Shown in pieces: positions 12,862-26,213 of a stretch of DNA of 64,000 nt (its first letter is position 1; each line of letters opens with the position of its first letter). The position numbers and the translations under genes are program-made. The stretch is from Icerya purchasi (Eukaryota; Arthropoda; Insecta; Hemiptera; Monophlebidae): NCBI GenBank assembly GCA_039619475.1, contig CM077115.1, forward strand, positions 416,896,557 to 416,960,556, read 5' to 3'. A model generated the notes under the pieces. It saw only the letters and a program-made list of their open reading frames with translations. It did no database searches and was not told the DNA's origin.

Positions 12862-15516
12862 TTAATAATGGCTGGACAAGGTCCAAAGGCTTATTTCGCC
12901 ACAGTCTGCGTATTTCACACCGGAGTTATCCAGTAAATTGTTAGCAAGTGGGTTCATATGAATGCTAAGTCGGGCAACATGTTTATTTGCTTGTTTTTTG
13001 ATTTCATCCTCCATAGACATGACATTCAAGTCATTATTGAGGGTATAATTTGAGACGTACCAGGGGGCTGCAGTAATGGTTCTCAGTACCCTATTTTGAT
13101 ATCGTTGTATTTTCTGTAAGTTCGATGTTTTTGCGCAGCCCCACAGCTGTATACCGTACAGCCAGATCGGTTTTAGAGCTATTTTATATAATAGAGTTTT
13201 GTTGTCTAACGATAAGCTTTAAACCTCAAATGCTCCATTTTTTTTTGAATGTGAGTACCCCAGGTCAGCCTAGCGTCCAAGTGCATGCCTAAATATTTTA
13301 CGTTATTGGCATGTGGTATTACGACGACGTTATTTATTTTGATTGGCAGGCGTTCAATTTTTCGATTTGTGAATGAAATATGCGTCGACTTACTTTCATT
13401 GACTACTATGTGCCATCATTGTTTTAGCCAAGTTTCCACATGCCGAAGTGACTCCTGCAGTTTTTCTGTGGCTGTGTTTTCACACTTATCAACGGCCAAG
13501 ATGGCTGCGTCATCCGCGTACAAAGCTACTTCTGTATTATCCAGCATCGGGAAGTCGGTCGTGTAGATCAGGTACAATATTGGACCCAGAACGCTCCCCT
13601 GTGGAACCCCGGCCCTTACCGGAAAAATATCTGAATATTCATCGGTTATTTTCACTCGAAAATATCTTTCTTGTATATATGATTTAAATAGTAGATAGAA
13701 GGAGTGAGGAAGCAGAAGTTTAATTTTGTACAATAATCCTTGATGCCATACCCTATCGAAAGCCTGCTGGACATCCAGAAACGCGGCCGTACAAATATTC
13801 TTGTTTTCCAAGCTATTTTCAATAATTTTTGTTAATCTGTGAACCTGTTCTATAGTGTTATGGTTCTTACGAAAACCAAATTGAAAATCGGGAATAATTG
13901 TATTGTTAGATAATATTGGAAACAACCGTTTTAAAATTAATTTTTCCAGTATCTTTGAGAGGACAGGAAGCAACGAGATGGGTGTCTATATGATGATACC
14001 ACCTCAGACGGTTTTCCAGGCTTCGGTATAACAATTATCTGTGAGAACTTCCAAGCTAGTGGGAAATATTGATTGCGAAGAACAGCGTTATATATTTGTG
14101 TTATAAATACAATACTTTTGCGTGGTAATTCATTTAAAAGCTCTGCTGTGATTAAGTCAAATCCGGTGCACTTTTTCCGTTTCATATTTTTGAAGAGTTG
14201 CTGTATCTCACTAGGGGCAACCGGTGTTGTAGGTAAACTCATTTGCAGCGGTTTATCCAGGTATTCGAGGATATCTATGGAGTCAGCAGCTTGAGGATTT
14301 GGTGTAAATACATTGTAAAGATAATTGGCAAAAAGCGCCGCTTTATCGAAGTTAGTACGAGCCCAGCTATTGTCGGGTTTTTGTATTGGTGGAATGCACA
14401 TAGTTGGCCGTTTAAAACGTTTGGTCACTTTCCACAGTGAGTAATCATCGTTTTTGGTCGGAGACAAACTCGACAGAAATGTTGCAAGCGTTTCGTTTTT
14501 ATTTTCATGCAGTAGTTTACGCAGCTGCTTGGTTTTTCTATTTAGTTGCCTTTTAATAGCCGGATTTCTCGTCGTATTCCAGGTTTTTTGTAATTTCCTC
14601 TTTTCACGCACTAGTGTTAATATATGTTTTGGGATATTATTAGACGCCGTGGAAGGTTCTACAGTGGGAGTAGCTAGCCACGCAGCATTTTGTATGGTTT
14701 CTGTTAAGTTTTGAACTGCTTTATCAATATCGTAATTAGTTTTCAGAGGCATATTTAAACTAACGTTAGTCTCTAGATATTGTTTAAATAAAGGCCAGTT
14801 GGTTTTTTTATTGATAAGGTATGGCTCAGGTGTTTTTGTTATTGGCGAAATGCTCACCGTTAATATAACCGAGGAGTGGTCTGACTGTAAATCGAAACAG
14901 GAGTCCGCTCTCATATATAAAGATGGGATTCCTTTTGTTACAAAAAAAAATCGAGTAGATCAGGTTTTTTTCTGTGATCCTGAGGCCAGTAGGTAGGCTC
15001 GCCCCCCGAAAAGTAACCTAGATTTTGGATAGAAATTACTTTTTCCAGAATTTTCCCCCTGGGATTATCTAAACGAGAGCCCCATTTGCGACTTTTTGAA
15101 TTCCAGTCTCCACCGGATATGAATTTTTCTCCCAATGACTTAAAATATTTAACGAATAGGTTTTCATCTAGTCGTTCATTTGGAGAGCAATATACGGCTG
15201 AAATAGTGACAATTCCGTTAAATGAGCATAATTTTACCGTACAAGCCTGCATTCGTATTTCAGAAAATTTTTCCTCCTCGTAGTGTTTGATAGTTTTTTT
15301 GATAATAATTGCACTACCGCCGCGAGCTTTATTATCTGGCCTAAGACAAGTGTACACGTCATAGTTGGGAATATTAAAGACTGTTTTATTTGTGAAATGC
15401 GTTTCTGAGATGAGCAGTATATCAATGAAGTGAGATTTTAAAAATAGCTCTATTTCTAACTTACGTTGTAAAGCGCCATTAGCGTTCCAAAGTGCAATTC
15501 GTAATGAGGTAGCCAT
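12862..15516 (-). pseudogene. LINE ORF2, APE endonuclease plus reverse transcriptase (broken)
   Basis: ORF2 starts at ATG 15516 with MATSLRIALWNANGALQRK. The endonuclease domain shows ISETHF, ARGGSAIIIK, SGGDWNSKSRKWGSRL and, after a frame break, SDHSSV. The first frameshift lies in the T-run near 14940-14950 and splits DLLDFF from VTKGIPSL. Reverse transcriptase begins after CTGFDLI; a second frameshift near 13975 disrupts SYRPISLLPVLSKILEK. Catalytic blocks AFLDVQQAFDRVWH, AGVPQGSVLGP and LYADDAAIL are intact. A TGA follows WLKQ at about 13416, after which NNVKYLGMHLDARLTWGTHI and the tail continue to the TAA at 12862-12864. There is no RNase H, as expected for Jockey. The length (about 885 codons) is normal for the clade. 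Confidence 0.9.
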
Positions 15517-16466
15517 TATTTACTAGTTTTATTCACGACTGAGGACAATAAATTTAATATCATCGTATTCTGATTCATTAACTGTTGAAACATATTTTTA
15601 AATTCGTTTAAAAACGTATTTAATATTACATCTATACCGGTAGGCGAGTTAGGTGCGAAGCGGTTATTACTTTCGTTAACGCCACCATTTTGGAAACCAA
15701 CACCGTTATAAACATTATCACTAAGATTAAGCATTGTATTAGCGCCGTTGGTCCCTAACGTAACTTTCGCATACGATAACTGAGGTTTATGCCCATTTTG
15801 AGGGATAATATCACGCGTAACATTACTGTAACTTGCGGGGAGATTCGATTTGTCAGCGAGCGCCTGCTCTGCGTTGTATTTCGCATTGTATAATTTTTGA
15901 TACACCTCGCATCCCTTATAATTAGAAGGGTGTTGCTGCGCGCATAACGCACACTTCGGCGGTAAGTCTTTTCCTTTTTTACAGTCAGCTGAGTTATGAT
16001 TATCCGCGCATTTGACGCATTTATAGGACCGATTACAAAATGATCGTGTGTGTCCATACTTTTGACATCTAGTACATTGGGCTATGTCTCTTTTTACGTG
16101 AGGTGTTTCTACTCTAATTTTTAAATGTAATAATAAGTCGAGATCATATATACGTTTCATGTCATCGGTCGGCTCCAACTCGATGAAATGTAGAGGCAGA
16201 GGTTCTTTAGTTTTTTTATTTTTAATATTAAAGACAGACCTGACTTGAAATCTTTGTTCCTCGAGAGCCATCGTAATGTCGCTGTCTGTGAAAGAGGGAT
16301 GTAAACCCCGAATTACGACTTTATACGCTCTTTCGTAAATGAATGAGCCGATTATTACTTGACAAAACTTGTCTTGCTTCCCTTTTTTTTTTTTTTCAAA
16401 TAAAACAAATGCCGGTCGGGTGACTTCATTATTTACATCGGTTCCGGGAGGGTTATTTCTTTCTTT
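15516..16466 (-). pseudogene. LINE ORF1, Gag-like RNA-binding protein with zinc knuckles (5'-truncated)
   Basis: The frame stays open from about 16466 to the TAA at 15516. An internal ATG lies at 16271, but the homology starts upstream, with YERAYKVVIRGLHPSFT about 25 codons before it, so that ATG is not the true start. Domain order is the retroviral-Gag-like PRE_C2HC region (KEPLPLHFIELEP), then knuckles CTRCQKYGHTRSFC (CX2CX4HX4C), CVKCADNHNSADC and CALCAQQHPSNYKGC. In Jockey-clade elements this protein packages the element RNA into a ribonucleoprotein. A run of 14 A (T on the plus strand, 16383-16396) encodes Lys residues and stays in frame. Confidence 0.85.
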
Positions 16467-19457
16467 CTAGTGAACTAGAAGACAGGTAAAGCAGAATTTC
16501 CCTTCTATCCTAGTGTTATAACCGCTCCATTTTAAAAACGGGAAATTACAATCCAATTTTAAACAAAAACAATTAAAATTTCTATTACTCTCCGAGAAAC
16601 AATTTCTAACAAAAGATAATAGCTTCAAAAATTAACGAAAAATTCTTTTTCTTTTTAATTTCTCATTATGAAAAAGTTTCGAATCTTATTACTGACTCGC
16701 ATTAGGCCTCCCATCAAACAAAAACAAAAAACAAAACAGAAGCAATTACAGACAAAATAAAAATGTAAAATGTTATTATAGAGAACTCTCTACTACCTTT
16801 TTCTGTTGACTCCTCGTTTGATCTTAAGGTAATTTGATACGATCTCAGAAATTACCAAACACCCGTTTTGACCTCGTTGTTCACGTACAGATTGTATTTT
16901 GTCGTGTTATAGCCGAAAGCGGGCCAGTTATTTGAAAAAAATAAAATCATTCTTAAAGTTTGTTTTTTTTAATTTTATTTTGATAAAACAGGTCATTGAA
17001 AATGTTCGCATTATCTAAAATTATATCGAGTTTTTTTTTGAGAGAGGCTTGACAACGAGTGGCCTTTTCACAGCAAAGCGGTAAGAAAGATAATCAGATT
17101 TTAATCCGGTCAGATGTTAATAAAATATAGCAAGAAGCACAGATAGAAAGATCGCAGACCAAGTGCAATGACGGGTGGTCGTCGGAAGATTCGAACAAAT
17201 TGGAGTAAAGAAGAGAGCATTATTTGGTGGATACGAATAGGATAAATAATCAGCGTCGTAAATGACCGCATTATCGGGTGGACACAACATACAACGGAGA
17301 AACGGGACAAAGGCATGAAATTCGAGAAACCGAAATCTTTTTTGGGTTAGCTGGATCAAAATAAATCGACCATTTTGGAAAACAGACCGAAATTTACGGG
17401 TGGAATTTTTTTTCAGATGATGGAAGATTTGAGCAAGAAACTCTTTTTAAGGGAAAGCATCTGAGCAATCAGCTTGTTCATCTTCGGCGATACCCATGTG
17501 ACTTATTCTTCTTCTTTATAGCGTCATACTGAATTCCTGAGCGTCGGCGATACCGATTCGAACATTTCAGCTGTACAGACATAGACATCGCGATGCCGCC
17601 CATGTGGCTAGGAACTGTAATTCATAGTTATCAGAATGCAGACTAGAATATGAATTAACAAAATAGTGGAGCGTGTCGAAAGTGATCTGAAGAGCACTCA
17701 TAAAATTCGAAATAACCGTCTAATTATTAGAAGTCGATTATTAGGGGAAATTCAACAATAATAGATAGATACCGCACAATTGGACATAAATTCGTTTGTA
17801 TGGATAGGACGAAAGACTAAAGAATTCTGAAAATGGAATGATAAAGGCGATATATTGATAACAAATGGTCTCTTCGAAGCATCGATAAAAGTGGTGTCGC
17901 ACGTACGCGAAATAAGGAAAAGGTTTTGACTATGAGGATACAAAGAACAGCTAAAAATGGAAGAAATATTCCCGTGAATTTGATTCGGTTTTTTTTTTTT
18001 CAAGTTCCTCAGTAGTTCGATTTCTCGTATGTACGGCTTGTTGGAACGCAAAAAGATTTAAGTATAGTTTTAGGAATTAAGGAAACAACGAGATGGCGCA
18101 GAGAAAAAAAAAAAAACGTAATCTTAAGAAAAATCTGCACTAGTTTACCTGTGATGGAATCGGTTTTTTCCGTTGAAACGAGAAATTTATCCGATAGCTT
18201 GAAACGGATTCCAGGAGAAAAGTAGTGTAGTTGAATGCGTGAAATTTTTAAATTATCGAGCAAATATTGCAGAGAAAACAACTTTGGCAATATTTAATTA
18301 CTTTATATATTAAACGTTACGAAATAAGCGGCGACTTTATTATTTATTTTATCTAAAGAACGCGTTTTTATTCCATCAGCGAAAAGTTAATAAGACGCAA
18401 AAGGGGAAATTTATGTTGGCAGGCGGAGAAATGTTTTGAGTTGGTTATTGTCGGCGGAAAATGCGCTTAGACCGAATAATAAGTTTCAAGGTCTACTTCC
18501 CGAAATTGCTTGATATAATTTAATGATTTTAGAAAAATTCATTACTTTCGCTGGCTCCTCGCCTGTACCCCTCTTATAAACATAAATATGGATTTTTATC
18601 CTTTGGTTTCGGGCCCAGCGCAGCCTACCGCAATGAAATGTTATCTGTCGAAAGAGTAAACTTTTTGAACTTAACCATACCTATAGATATATAGATGTGT
18701 GTTTATAAACTACTTCGAATAATTGCCTATTAGAACTTTTACGACTATTAATCTAGTGCAGCGAGTCGCGCTGGAAAAGAAAAGCCCTTAATCGAGTCGG
18801 CAGGATGAAAATAAATTAGCCGTAAGTGTGGGGTAACATACTGAGTGTCCGATCGGGAGAAACAAGGCGATCCAACGCTGAACAGATTTTTGACCAGTTC
18901 CAGAACGAAAAACGGAACAATAGTATAATATAACAGAAACGAATGATTACTGGGATCGTCGAAAGGGAAAATGCAAACTATCGAATAACACTAAAAATAG
19001 GGCGAAAGGTATAGGCAGCGTAGTAGCCTAGTAGTTGAAGTGCAGACTGGATGTGTCATAGATTACCGAGATTTGTGTCTCCGCTCCCTAGTATATACCT
19101 GAAATTAGGATCTGGCCCACGTATTGGTCTATTAGGCTTTGTACAAAGCGTAATGTATACCGCAATAAAAGCGAATCGAATGAATGCGATATACAGATGT
19201 TGCGGACTTTTTCAGATGATATTTAAAATCCTATCTAAAGCATGTAGATGGTTACACTATTAAGCGCAGCGGATAATCTTTAATGGCGGTGAAGGAATTT
19301 TCTAGCATCACTGCGATTCATAATAGGTGTATGTATGATATCATTTTAAAAGAACGGAACTATTATTTTTAATGGTTCTAAAATAAAATTTCACTAAAAT
19401 AATTTTTCGTATAATTATAAAATGTCCTGGCATAAATATGAAAACGTCTTTATGTTT
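16467..19457. other. No recognisable gene
   Basis: The segment is AT-rich with purine-rich patches (17100-18300) that give T-rich minus-strand ORFs (17110-17359, 17752-18051, 18009-18290). These overlap in different frames and show no domain. A possible degenerate tRNA-derived SINE head at 19014-19092 is listed separately. Confidence 0.5.
19014..19092 (+). repeat. Candidate tRNA-derived SINE head (degenerate)
   Basis: The sequence GTAGCCTAGTAGTTGAAGTGC at 19021-19041 resembles a pol III A box in tRNA context. About 25 bp later GAGATTTGTGTCTCC (19069-19083) sits where a B box (GGTTCGNNNCC) is expected but lacks the TTCG core. Spacing is tRNA-like. It could be an old SINE that has lost its B box, or chance. 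Confidence 0.35.
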
Positions 19458-19755
19458 TTAACCGACTTCGAAAAAGGAAGAGGTATTCAATTCGACTGTA
19501 ATTTTATTTTTATTTATTTTTTATTATTATTTTTTTTATGTGTGTTACCTCCGAACTTTCTTCTAGATGAACCGATTTTGATGACTCTTCTTTTATTTGA
19601 AAAGTGGTGTTTCTCATGTGGTCCCACTTAAATTTGATCAAGATCTGACCGGTAATTTTTGAATTATCCTTAATAATGCGGGAGATTGAAGCTTTTTGGA
19701 CGTTTTTCATTTATGATTGGTCTCACTGTCGGGTTAGATTTATTCACTTAAAATA

Positions 19756-20189
19756 TAAAATGCTTTTTTACACAAAATAAATACCGATACTTGAAGGTTT
19801 ATTATAAAAATTTAAAAATGCACTAAAAAGTAAAAAATAATTACTCCCGATAAAAAATATATATCAGAGTGATACATAACTTAAGGTGATATCGTAATTC
19901 TTATACAACATTAAATTTTTGGAGTTGGCATCAAATTCATATTAAAAGAATAATAATTAAGAACTGTATTAAATGCCCATTAAATTGTTCCTAGATATAG
20001 TAACATGAATTTAATTCCAACTCCAAAAAATTAATGTTGTATAAGAATTACGATATCACCTTAAGTTATGTATCACTCTGATATATATTTTTTATCGGGA
20101 GTAATTATTTTTTACTTTTTAGTGCATTTTTAAATTTTTATAATAAACCTTCAAGTATCGGTATTTATTTTTTGTAAAAAAGCATTTTA
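19756..20189. repeat. Palindromic MITE-like repeat, copy A'
   Basis: This is a 434-bp copy of the TAAAATGCTTTTTTAC palindrome. It has GATACTTGAAGG at one arm like variant C, and extra bases at the loop (ctagatatagtaac). It is part of the block inserted only in the right cluster. Confidence 0.8.
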
Positions 20190-20771
20190 TTTTTTACTTT
20201 TTAGTGCATTTTTATTCAATTAAATTAAAACATTTTAATAAGAACACATATATTTGCACGGTGTGAAAACATCAAAAGCTACATTTCCATGGTAATTTGG
20301 CAAATTTACACTATTTTAAGTAAATAAATCTAACCGGACGGTGAAAACAATCATGAATGAAAAGCATCCAAAAAGCTTCAATCTCCCGCATTATTAAGAA
20401 TAACTCAAAAACTACCGGTCAGATCTTGATCAAATTTAAATGGGACCACATGAGAAACACCACCTTTGAAATAAAAGAAGAATCATCAAAATCGGTTCAC
20501 CTAGAAGAAAGTTCTGTGGTAACACACATAAAAAAAAAAAAATAAAAAAAAAAATACAGTCGAATTGAATACCTCCTCCTTTTTTCAAGTCGGTTAAAAA
20601 TACTATAAATTTGTCACATTACCACGGGAATATAGCTTTTGATATTTTTACCGTGGAAATGCAGTTCAAAATAAATAAATTGATTTGTTTTAAGTATAAA
20701 GTATGGAGATGTGAAAAAAAATTGATTTTTAACAAGAAAAAAATTGAAGTATAACGCTAAAAATTGAGAAA

Positions 20772-21237
20772 TAAAATGCTTTTTTACACAAAATATGAAT
20801 AGCGATACTTGAAGATTTATTATAAGAATTTAATAAAAGTACACTAAAAAGTAAAAAATAATTACTCCCGATAGGGAAGTATATTTCGGAGTGATATAAC
20901 ACCTTAAGGGTGATATTATCGTAATTCTTATACAACGCTAAAACCTTAATTAGAGTAGGGATTCATATTACATATTAAAAAAATAATTAAAAACTGCATT
21001 AAATGTTCATTAAATTGTTCCTAGATATTGTAACATGAATTTAATGCCGACTCTGATTATTACGGGTATTAATGTTGTATAAGAATTACGATAATATCAT
21101 CCTTAAAGTGTTATATCACTCCGAAATATACTTTCCTATCGGGAGTAATTATTTTTTACTTTTTAGTGTACTTTTATTAAATTTTTATAAAAAATCTTCA
21201 AGTATCGGTATTTATTTTCTGTAAAAAAGTATTTTTA
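20772..21237. repeat. Palindromic MITE-like repeat, variant C'
   Basis: This is the inverted counterpart of C (8226-8691), of the same 466-bp length and almost identical in sequence. The minus-strand ORF at 20729-20935 matches the ORF at 8528-8716 because both are arm translations. Confidence 0.8.
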
Positions 21238-21278
21238 ATGTATCTGTTCACTCATTGTTTATGTTTATTGCATAGTAA

Positions 21279-21474
21279 GTAATTTTTTTTTTTACACCTA
21301 AAGTGTACAATTATTTTATTTTAATTAAATATCCGTCGCGTTTCGAAAACAAAGCTTCATGATCACGGGAATTATTAATATTACAGTAACTCCCGTGATC
21401 ATGATTCGAAACACATCGGGTATTTAATAAAAATTAAATAATTGTACAATTTAGGTATATAAAAAAAAATTACT
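21279..21474. repeat. 197-bp hairpin, inverted copy
   Basis: Counterpart of 7990-8185, with the same core arms (catgatcacggga and its complement around 21358-21403). The minus-strand frame 21470-21679 next to it repeats the 69-codon basic ORF. Confidence 0.75.
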
Positions 21475-21697
21475 CATTACAACTTTCTTCTAACAATCTC
21501 GTTCTTCTTCTATCTACCAGTCTATGTTCTTTCTTTCGAATTTCTTCCCTCCGGGGTTTTTTTTTGTTACTTTCCCCGTTCTGTGGCCGTTCCCAATTGT
21601 TCGTCCCCCTTTTAATATATATCTTTTTGCGACGTTTTCCCCCGGTATTTCTCTGTATAATCGTAACAGTTTGTGACACGCTGATCAGACATCTTTA

Positions 21698-22118
21698 TAA
21701 AATGCTTTTTTACAAAAAATAAATACCGACTTCAAGGTTTATTATAAAAATTTAAAAATGCACTAAAAAGTAAAAAATAATTACTCCCGATAAAATATAT
21801 ACATCAGAGTGATATAACTTAAGTGGTGATATCGTAATTCTTATACAACATTAATTTTTTGAAGTTGGCATCAAATTCATATTAAAAGAATAATTAAAAA
21901 CTGCATTAAATGTTGATTAAATTGTTCCTAACATGAATTTAATTCCAACTCCAAAAAATTAATGTTGTATAAGAATTACGATATCACCTTAAGTTATATC
22001 ACTCTGATATATATATTTTATCGGGAGTAATTATTTTTTACTTTTTAGTGTACTTTTATTAAATTTTTATAAAAAATCTTCAAGTATCGGTATTTATTTT
22101 TTGTAAAAAAGCATTTTA
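21698..22118. repeat. Palindromic MITE-like repeat, copy B'
   Basis: A 421-bp palindrome ending GCATTTTA at 22118. One arm is B-like (CCGACTTCAAGG) and the other is C-like (AAAATCTTCAAGTATCGG at 22071 onward). This suggests recombination or gene conversion between variants. Confidence 0.8.
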
Positions 22119-23803
22119 TACATGACTGACTACGCTACTGTTTTCTTAAAAACCGCACTTTCCCTTGTCCACTAGATTCTATCTAGCGTTACTTATTTAC
22201 ACTTATGAATATTGAAATATTTAATTAAAATTTAAGCGAGAACCGAAAAAAAAAAAAAGAAAACAAAAGATACATCGAGTCCGATTTTATAATAATTCGG
22301 TAACAGCCGGGGTTCGCCCGTTTTGGACATCGAAAGCCACGTTTATAATAAACGAGTGGGGTACTTTATGTTAAAAAGTTAAAATTTCTTCACTTATATG
22401 TTAAAGTTAAAATTTTTTTACTTAACCTTGATTATCGGACACTTGATTGTTATTTTGTCGAATTGACGAAATTTAATTGTAAGAAATTTTTTTGTGACGA
22501 AAGTATTACCAAAATCCGGAGGATTGTAACTGCATATTTAGTTCTATTCCTCTTTTTTATCTTTCGAGCCTTGGAGGCGGTAAATTTAACGGGGTCTGTC
22601 GCGTTAAGACTATTGCTTAGATCATTAATATATCAATTAAAATACATTTTTTAATCTACAAGGATGTAAGTTCCTTAGTACATTTCATATCGTACGTTTC
22701 ACGCGGCAGTCAAAATAATTAATTTAATGATTTATGATGTCTTCTAATTTTATTCAATGACGTCAATGAAACCCTATGGTTTATTTAATTTTCGTAAGGT
22801 CGCGCTGAACATTTCTTTACTTTGTTCAGCGAAGGGAGCAGACCAATGTAAATGACTGCAAATCTGTATAAAATGTTCAATCATTCTCGAACCCCTCTAC
22901 TAATTAATAAATCGCCTAAAATTCAGCAACCCTGTATTTTGCCGATTATGAGATTTCAACTGCAAATAAAAAAAATGAATAAAACAAATAAATAAAAGCG
23001 TTTAATTAAATAAATCATATAGCGTCGGATAAAAATTGATCTTTTTCACCCGTCTTCTATTCTATTTACTCATCGACTGTTTTTTGGATTGCGCATTTGA
23101 AATTCGCCGCGGCTGTTTACGAAAAATCTATCCGCATCCGTAGCTAATTATCAGCGAGATACGATTATTTTTTCCTTCAAAAAAGTTTTAAACGGCCAGT
23201 CTTTTTTGTTATTTTAATTTTTAATTTTGTTTTATTATACTTTTTCCGTTTCAGAAAATGGCATTGTAATCATTCAGTGACGGATATCGTTTAATAGGAA
23301 TGTATTTTTTTTGATTATTTTTCTTTTTCTAATTTTCACCTGTTGGCCAATTATTTTTATCGAGACGCAAGATAGATAAGTTAAAATTCTATACAGATTC
23401 GATAGTTTTTTGTTTTCGTTTTTTTTTCTCTACCTTTTAACCGAAAACAGAAATAGATTTTGCGATAGTTAAGAACGGTTAAAAAAAACCAACATATCCA
23501 TAGTGTACGTACATTTTTCGAGTAAAATATACCATTAAACGGAAAATGTTCTATTTTCTTTTCGGGCGAATTTATTAAAAATAATGATCCGCAAAAAATA
23601 ACTATCGTAAAGAAAACTGATATTTTAAAAAATATTTTATCCTTCTTCTTTAGAAACGCAATTTTGTCGCGATCATTATTTATTACCGAAACTCCGCTAA
23701 ACGAGGAACTTACGAACTAAATCACATCTATAAATTAATAAAGAAACGCCAGATTAAACAATAGGCAATCAATACGTACTCTTTTTTTTTTTCAATAGCC
23801 TAA
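22119..23803. other. No recognisable gene
   Basis: AT-rich DNA with A- and T-runs. The ORF at 22463-22654 has no domain. Nothing could be assigned. Confidence 0.5.
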
Positions 23804-24170
23804 TTTTTTTTTTTTTTTTTTTGGGTTTGTCATAAAGACATTGGCCCAAGAAGAGGGGGAAAAATAAGAAGCGGAATCAGATGTTTACGCGATCAGATAT
23901 GGAAGATAGGAAAGACTCAAGTGCTGGAATGACCGAGGGTGATGGCAAGGAGAGGACAAAAGATGCACAGTATGGAGTTGGAAGACCACTTGACAAAAGA
24001 GAAGAGTACAAGGAAGAACGTTCGGAAGCGATATAAGTGCACTCAAACAAAATGTGATTAGCGTCACCTATAAAGTTGTGAGAGGAAGGGTGTAGGGGAC
24101 AGTGAGGAGAGGGGACTAGAGAAAAACGAACCTAATTTAGGTACATACGGATTAGAGGAAAATTAACGCA
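23804..24170 (-). pseudogene. 3' end of a dead RNase H-type LINE (second copy)
   Basis: The minus strand translates in one frame to CPLHPSSHNFIGDANHILFE, then C, a Ser/Leu-rich tail and a stop after SISDRVNI. A 3' UTR and a poly-A tail (T at 23804-23822) follow. This matches the tail of the copy at 55690-56758 (CPLHSTDPPFICDPNHILFE, SISDRLRI). The HILFEC block is the C-terminal zinc-finger-like tail of RNase H-bearing LINEs. Everything upstream is missing, so the copy is 5'-truncated. Confidence 0.75.
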
Positions 24171-25005
24171 ATAGGTTAAAATTTAATAAACGGATTATAT
24201 AAAGAGAGTTGAAATGAAATCAATAGATGAAAAACACGAAAGAGCAGAAGAAGCATCATACGCGCTACGGAGATCACTCGAAAGCGAAAAAGAAAAGAGT
24301 ATTCAAAAAAACATGATTAGATAACATAAATTAAGAAAGAATCGTTGTAAAGGACACCGTAAGGAAGGATGAGATGAGATTAATAACGGAGAAAAACGAA
24401 GGCTACGTATAAAGAGGGAGCGACAAAAGAAAAGAAACTTGTAAAATCAGGCGGTGTAACAGAAGGCAAAGACTGAATAAAATGATAAATAGACTTAGAG
24501 GGCCGGGGAATGATGATTCCGCTGTTTGAAGTGAAAATGTTTAGATGGATTAATATTGTAAGCGGGAAATTTTCGTGATATTGAGTGTGCGCTAATGTTC
24601 ATTTCCTTCGATCCTGGTGAAGATTTATTTGAATCGAACCAGGTTGTCAGGTTTTTTTTTTTTTTTTTAATTTAGAATAGGCCTTAGGTTAGCTTATAAA
24701 ATTTACCGTTTGTAATTTCCAACGGTAGGTAAAATTTCGCAGCCTACTGAACCGAAACGAATCTTTAATTCCAACTAGCAGACACCCTCATCTTGATTCT
24801 TATTGAAAACCATCTCAACAAATTAACTTGTTGCCAACAATAGGCGGCAGAAATAACAAATATCATCAGCCTCTCGAAATACTAAAATGAAATATAACAC
24901 ACACTTATATACGTTATGATAAATCGAAATACTTCAGGAAGTACCGTCTAAACCTCTAATAAGGTAATATGATTGTCATCCATACTATTGTGTTAAAATG
25001 TAATT
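24171..25005. other. No recognisable gene; purine-rich DNA
   Basis: The plus strand is A/G-rich from 24180 to 24520. It could be decayed LINE sequence continuing from the copy on its left, but no protein motif could be read. A T-run lies at 24652-24668. Confidence 0.45.
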
Positions 25006-25297
25006 GAAATGAATAAAATGGAGAAAACACTAAAAACACAATGTGATATAATTTAAAAATATAAATATAAAAAACTATAAAAACACCGAATAGTTTCGGA
25101 TATCAAAATCCGTCTTCATGGTGTGTGTATAAACAATTAAAATTAAAACATAATTTATTGTTGTTTTAATTTTAATTGTTTATACACACACTATGAAGAC
25201 GGATTTTGATATCCGAAACTATTCGGTGTTTTTATAGATTTTTATATTTATATTTTTAAATTATATCACATTGTGTTTTTAGTATTTTATTTATTTC
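25006..25297. repeat. Near-perfect palindromic MITE (292 bp)
   Basis: The arms, about 125 bp, run from GAAATGAATAAAAT at 25006 to its complement at 25284-25297. They include AACACCGAATAGTTTCGG and GGATATCAAAATCCGTC and fold around a centre near 25155. The main difference is 9 extra bases (ggagaaaac) in the left arm at 25020-25028. It is unrelated to the TAAAATGC palindromes. No coding capacity and no clear target duplication were seen. Confidence 0.8.
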
Positions 25298-26213
25298 AAA
25301 CCTAATAAAGTACTTTTCGTATAGAATAGTAAAAGTTTATCGTAGATTTGATCGGTCTTTATTAATGGAAGGTTATCTGCGGGGAAAAAAGTAGCTAAAT
25401 TACTATAACCGTACGTGTAAAATTACACAATAAATGAAATTACTGAAATAAGTTTTCCACCACTGGCAATTGCCACTAGAATCGGAGATTAATATTTCGT
25501 GAATTTTCAGTTCTAAAATATGTAATGAAAATGTACGTCATTTTGTATCAGCCAAAGTCATGAATCATTGATGAATGCATCTATGGCTAAATACGTGGTA
25601 ACTGTTACATTGATGTTATTTCTAACTATTATTTATTTAATTACATCATATTGATTAGTAATCATATACCGATGAAGTTACCTGAATTTCCATTCTTATG
25701 TAATTATCATACGCCTGTCCGTATACTCAATATTATGCCACACTATTATTAAGCTTTCGGCCTAAGAAATTTTTATTCTCATTTCTTTTGAAAAAAAGAA
25801 ATAACTAAATATCAACTTACGCAAATACAACTTTTCTAGTTACTTATATTTAATTATTTAATTTACATTTACGCAGCTTTCCCGAATAATTAATAAACAT
25901 TTATTGTTTTGTTTTTTTTTTTTGTATTCCCCGAAATTTTAAAATTTTTATGATTGGCCAGTGTAATTTTTACGTGCACGATATTTAGGCAGATGTTTCC
26001 GAAATTCACGTAAAATAAAGTAAAGTGAACCATTTACTATTGATAAGGTACCTCAGATTGTGAAATTAAACTTTTCGTAATGTACTTAAGGATCTAAGAG
26101 GTCTGATGAGTGTAGTGGATCAGTTCGGGGGGGGGGGGGGTTAACCAGCCCCTTAATTATTAGGCTACCGTGCTAATTACCTATGCATGAGTGCACACAT
26201 ATATATGTATATA
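25298..26213. other. No recognisable gene; contains a G14 tract
   Basis: AT-rich DNA with an uninterrupted run of 14 G at 26127-26140, which is unusual for this composition. A TA-rich stretch before 26214 is the insertion site of the next LTR element. Confidence 0.6.

Larger units (their letters stand above)
12748..16466 (-). mobile_element. Jockey-type LINE, nearly full length, inactivated
   Basis: The element reads on the minus strand. ORF1 (Gag) at 16466-15516 is followed by ORF2 (endonuclease plus reverse transcriptase) at 15516-12862, a short 3' UTR and a poly-A tail, seen as T at about 12749-12759. The two ORFs overlap as TAATG at 15515-15519, the arrangement known in some LINEs for termination-reinitiation. 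Gag lacks a start: the open frame runs back to a TAG at about 16467, so the 5' end is truncated or mutated. ORF2 has two frameshifts and at least one stop. The element sits between the two inverted palindrome clusters. Confidence 0.9.
19458..22118. repeat. Nested palindrome cluster, right copy (inverted relative to the left)
   Basis: The reverse complement of this region reproduces 7350-9674 in order: B', the 69-codon ORF and hairpin, C', then the segment ending TTAACCGACTTC at 19458. Differences are informative. The mariner foldback is absent, leaving an empty TA site at 20750-20751. An extra block of about 840 bp containing palindrome A' (19756-20189) and a CCGACTTG-ended segment (to about 20598) is inserted where the left copy reads straight through, near 9389. 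The short ORFs inside are identical in the two clusters, so duplication or conversion was recent. Confidence 0.85.
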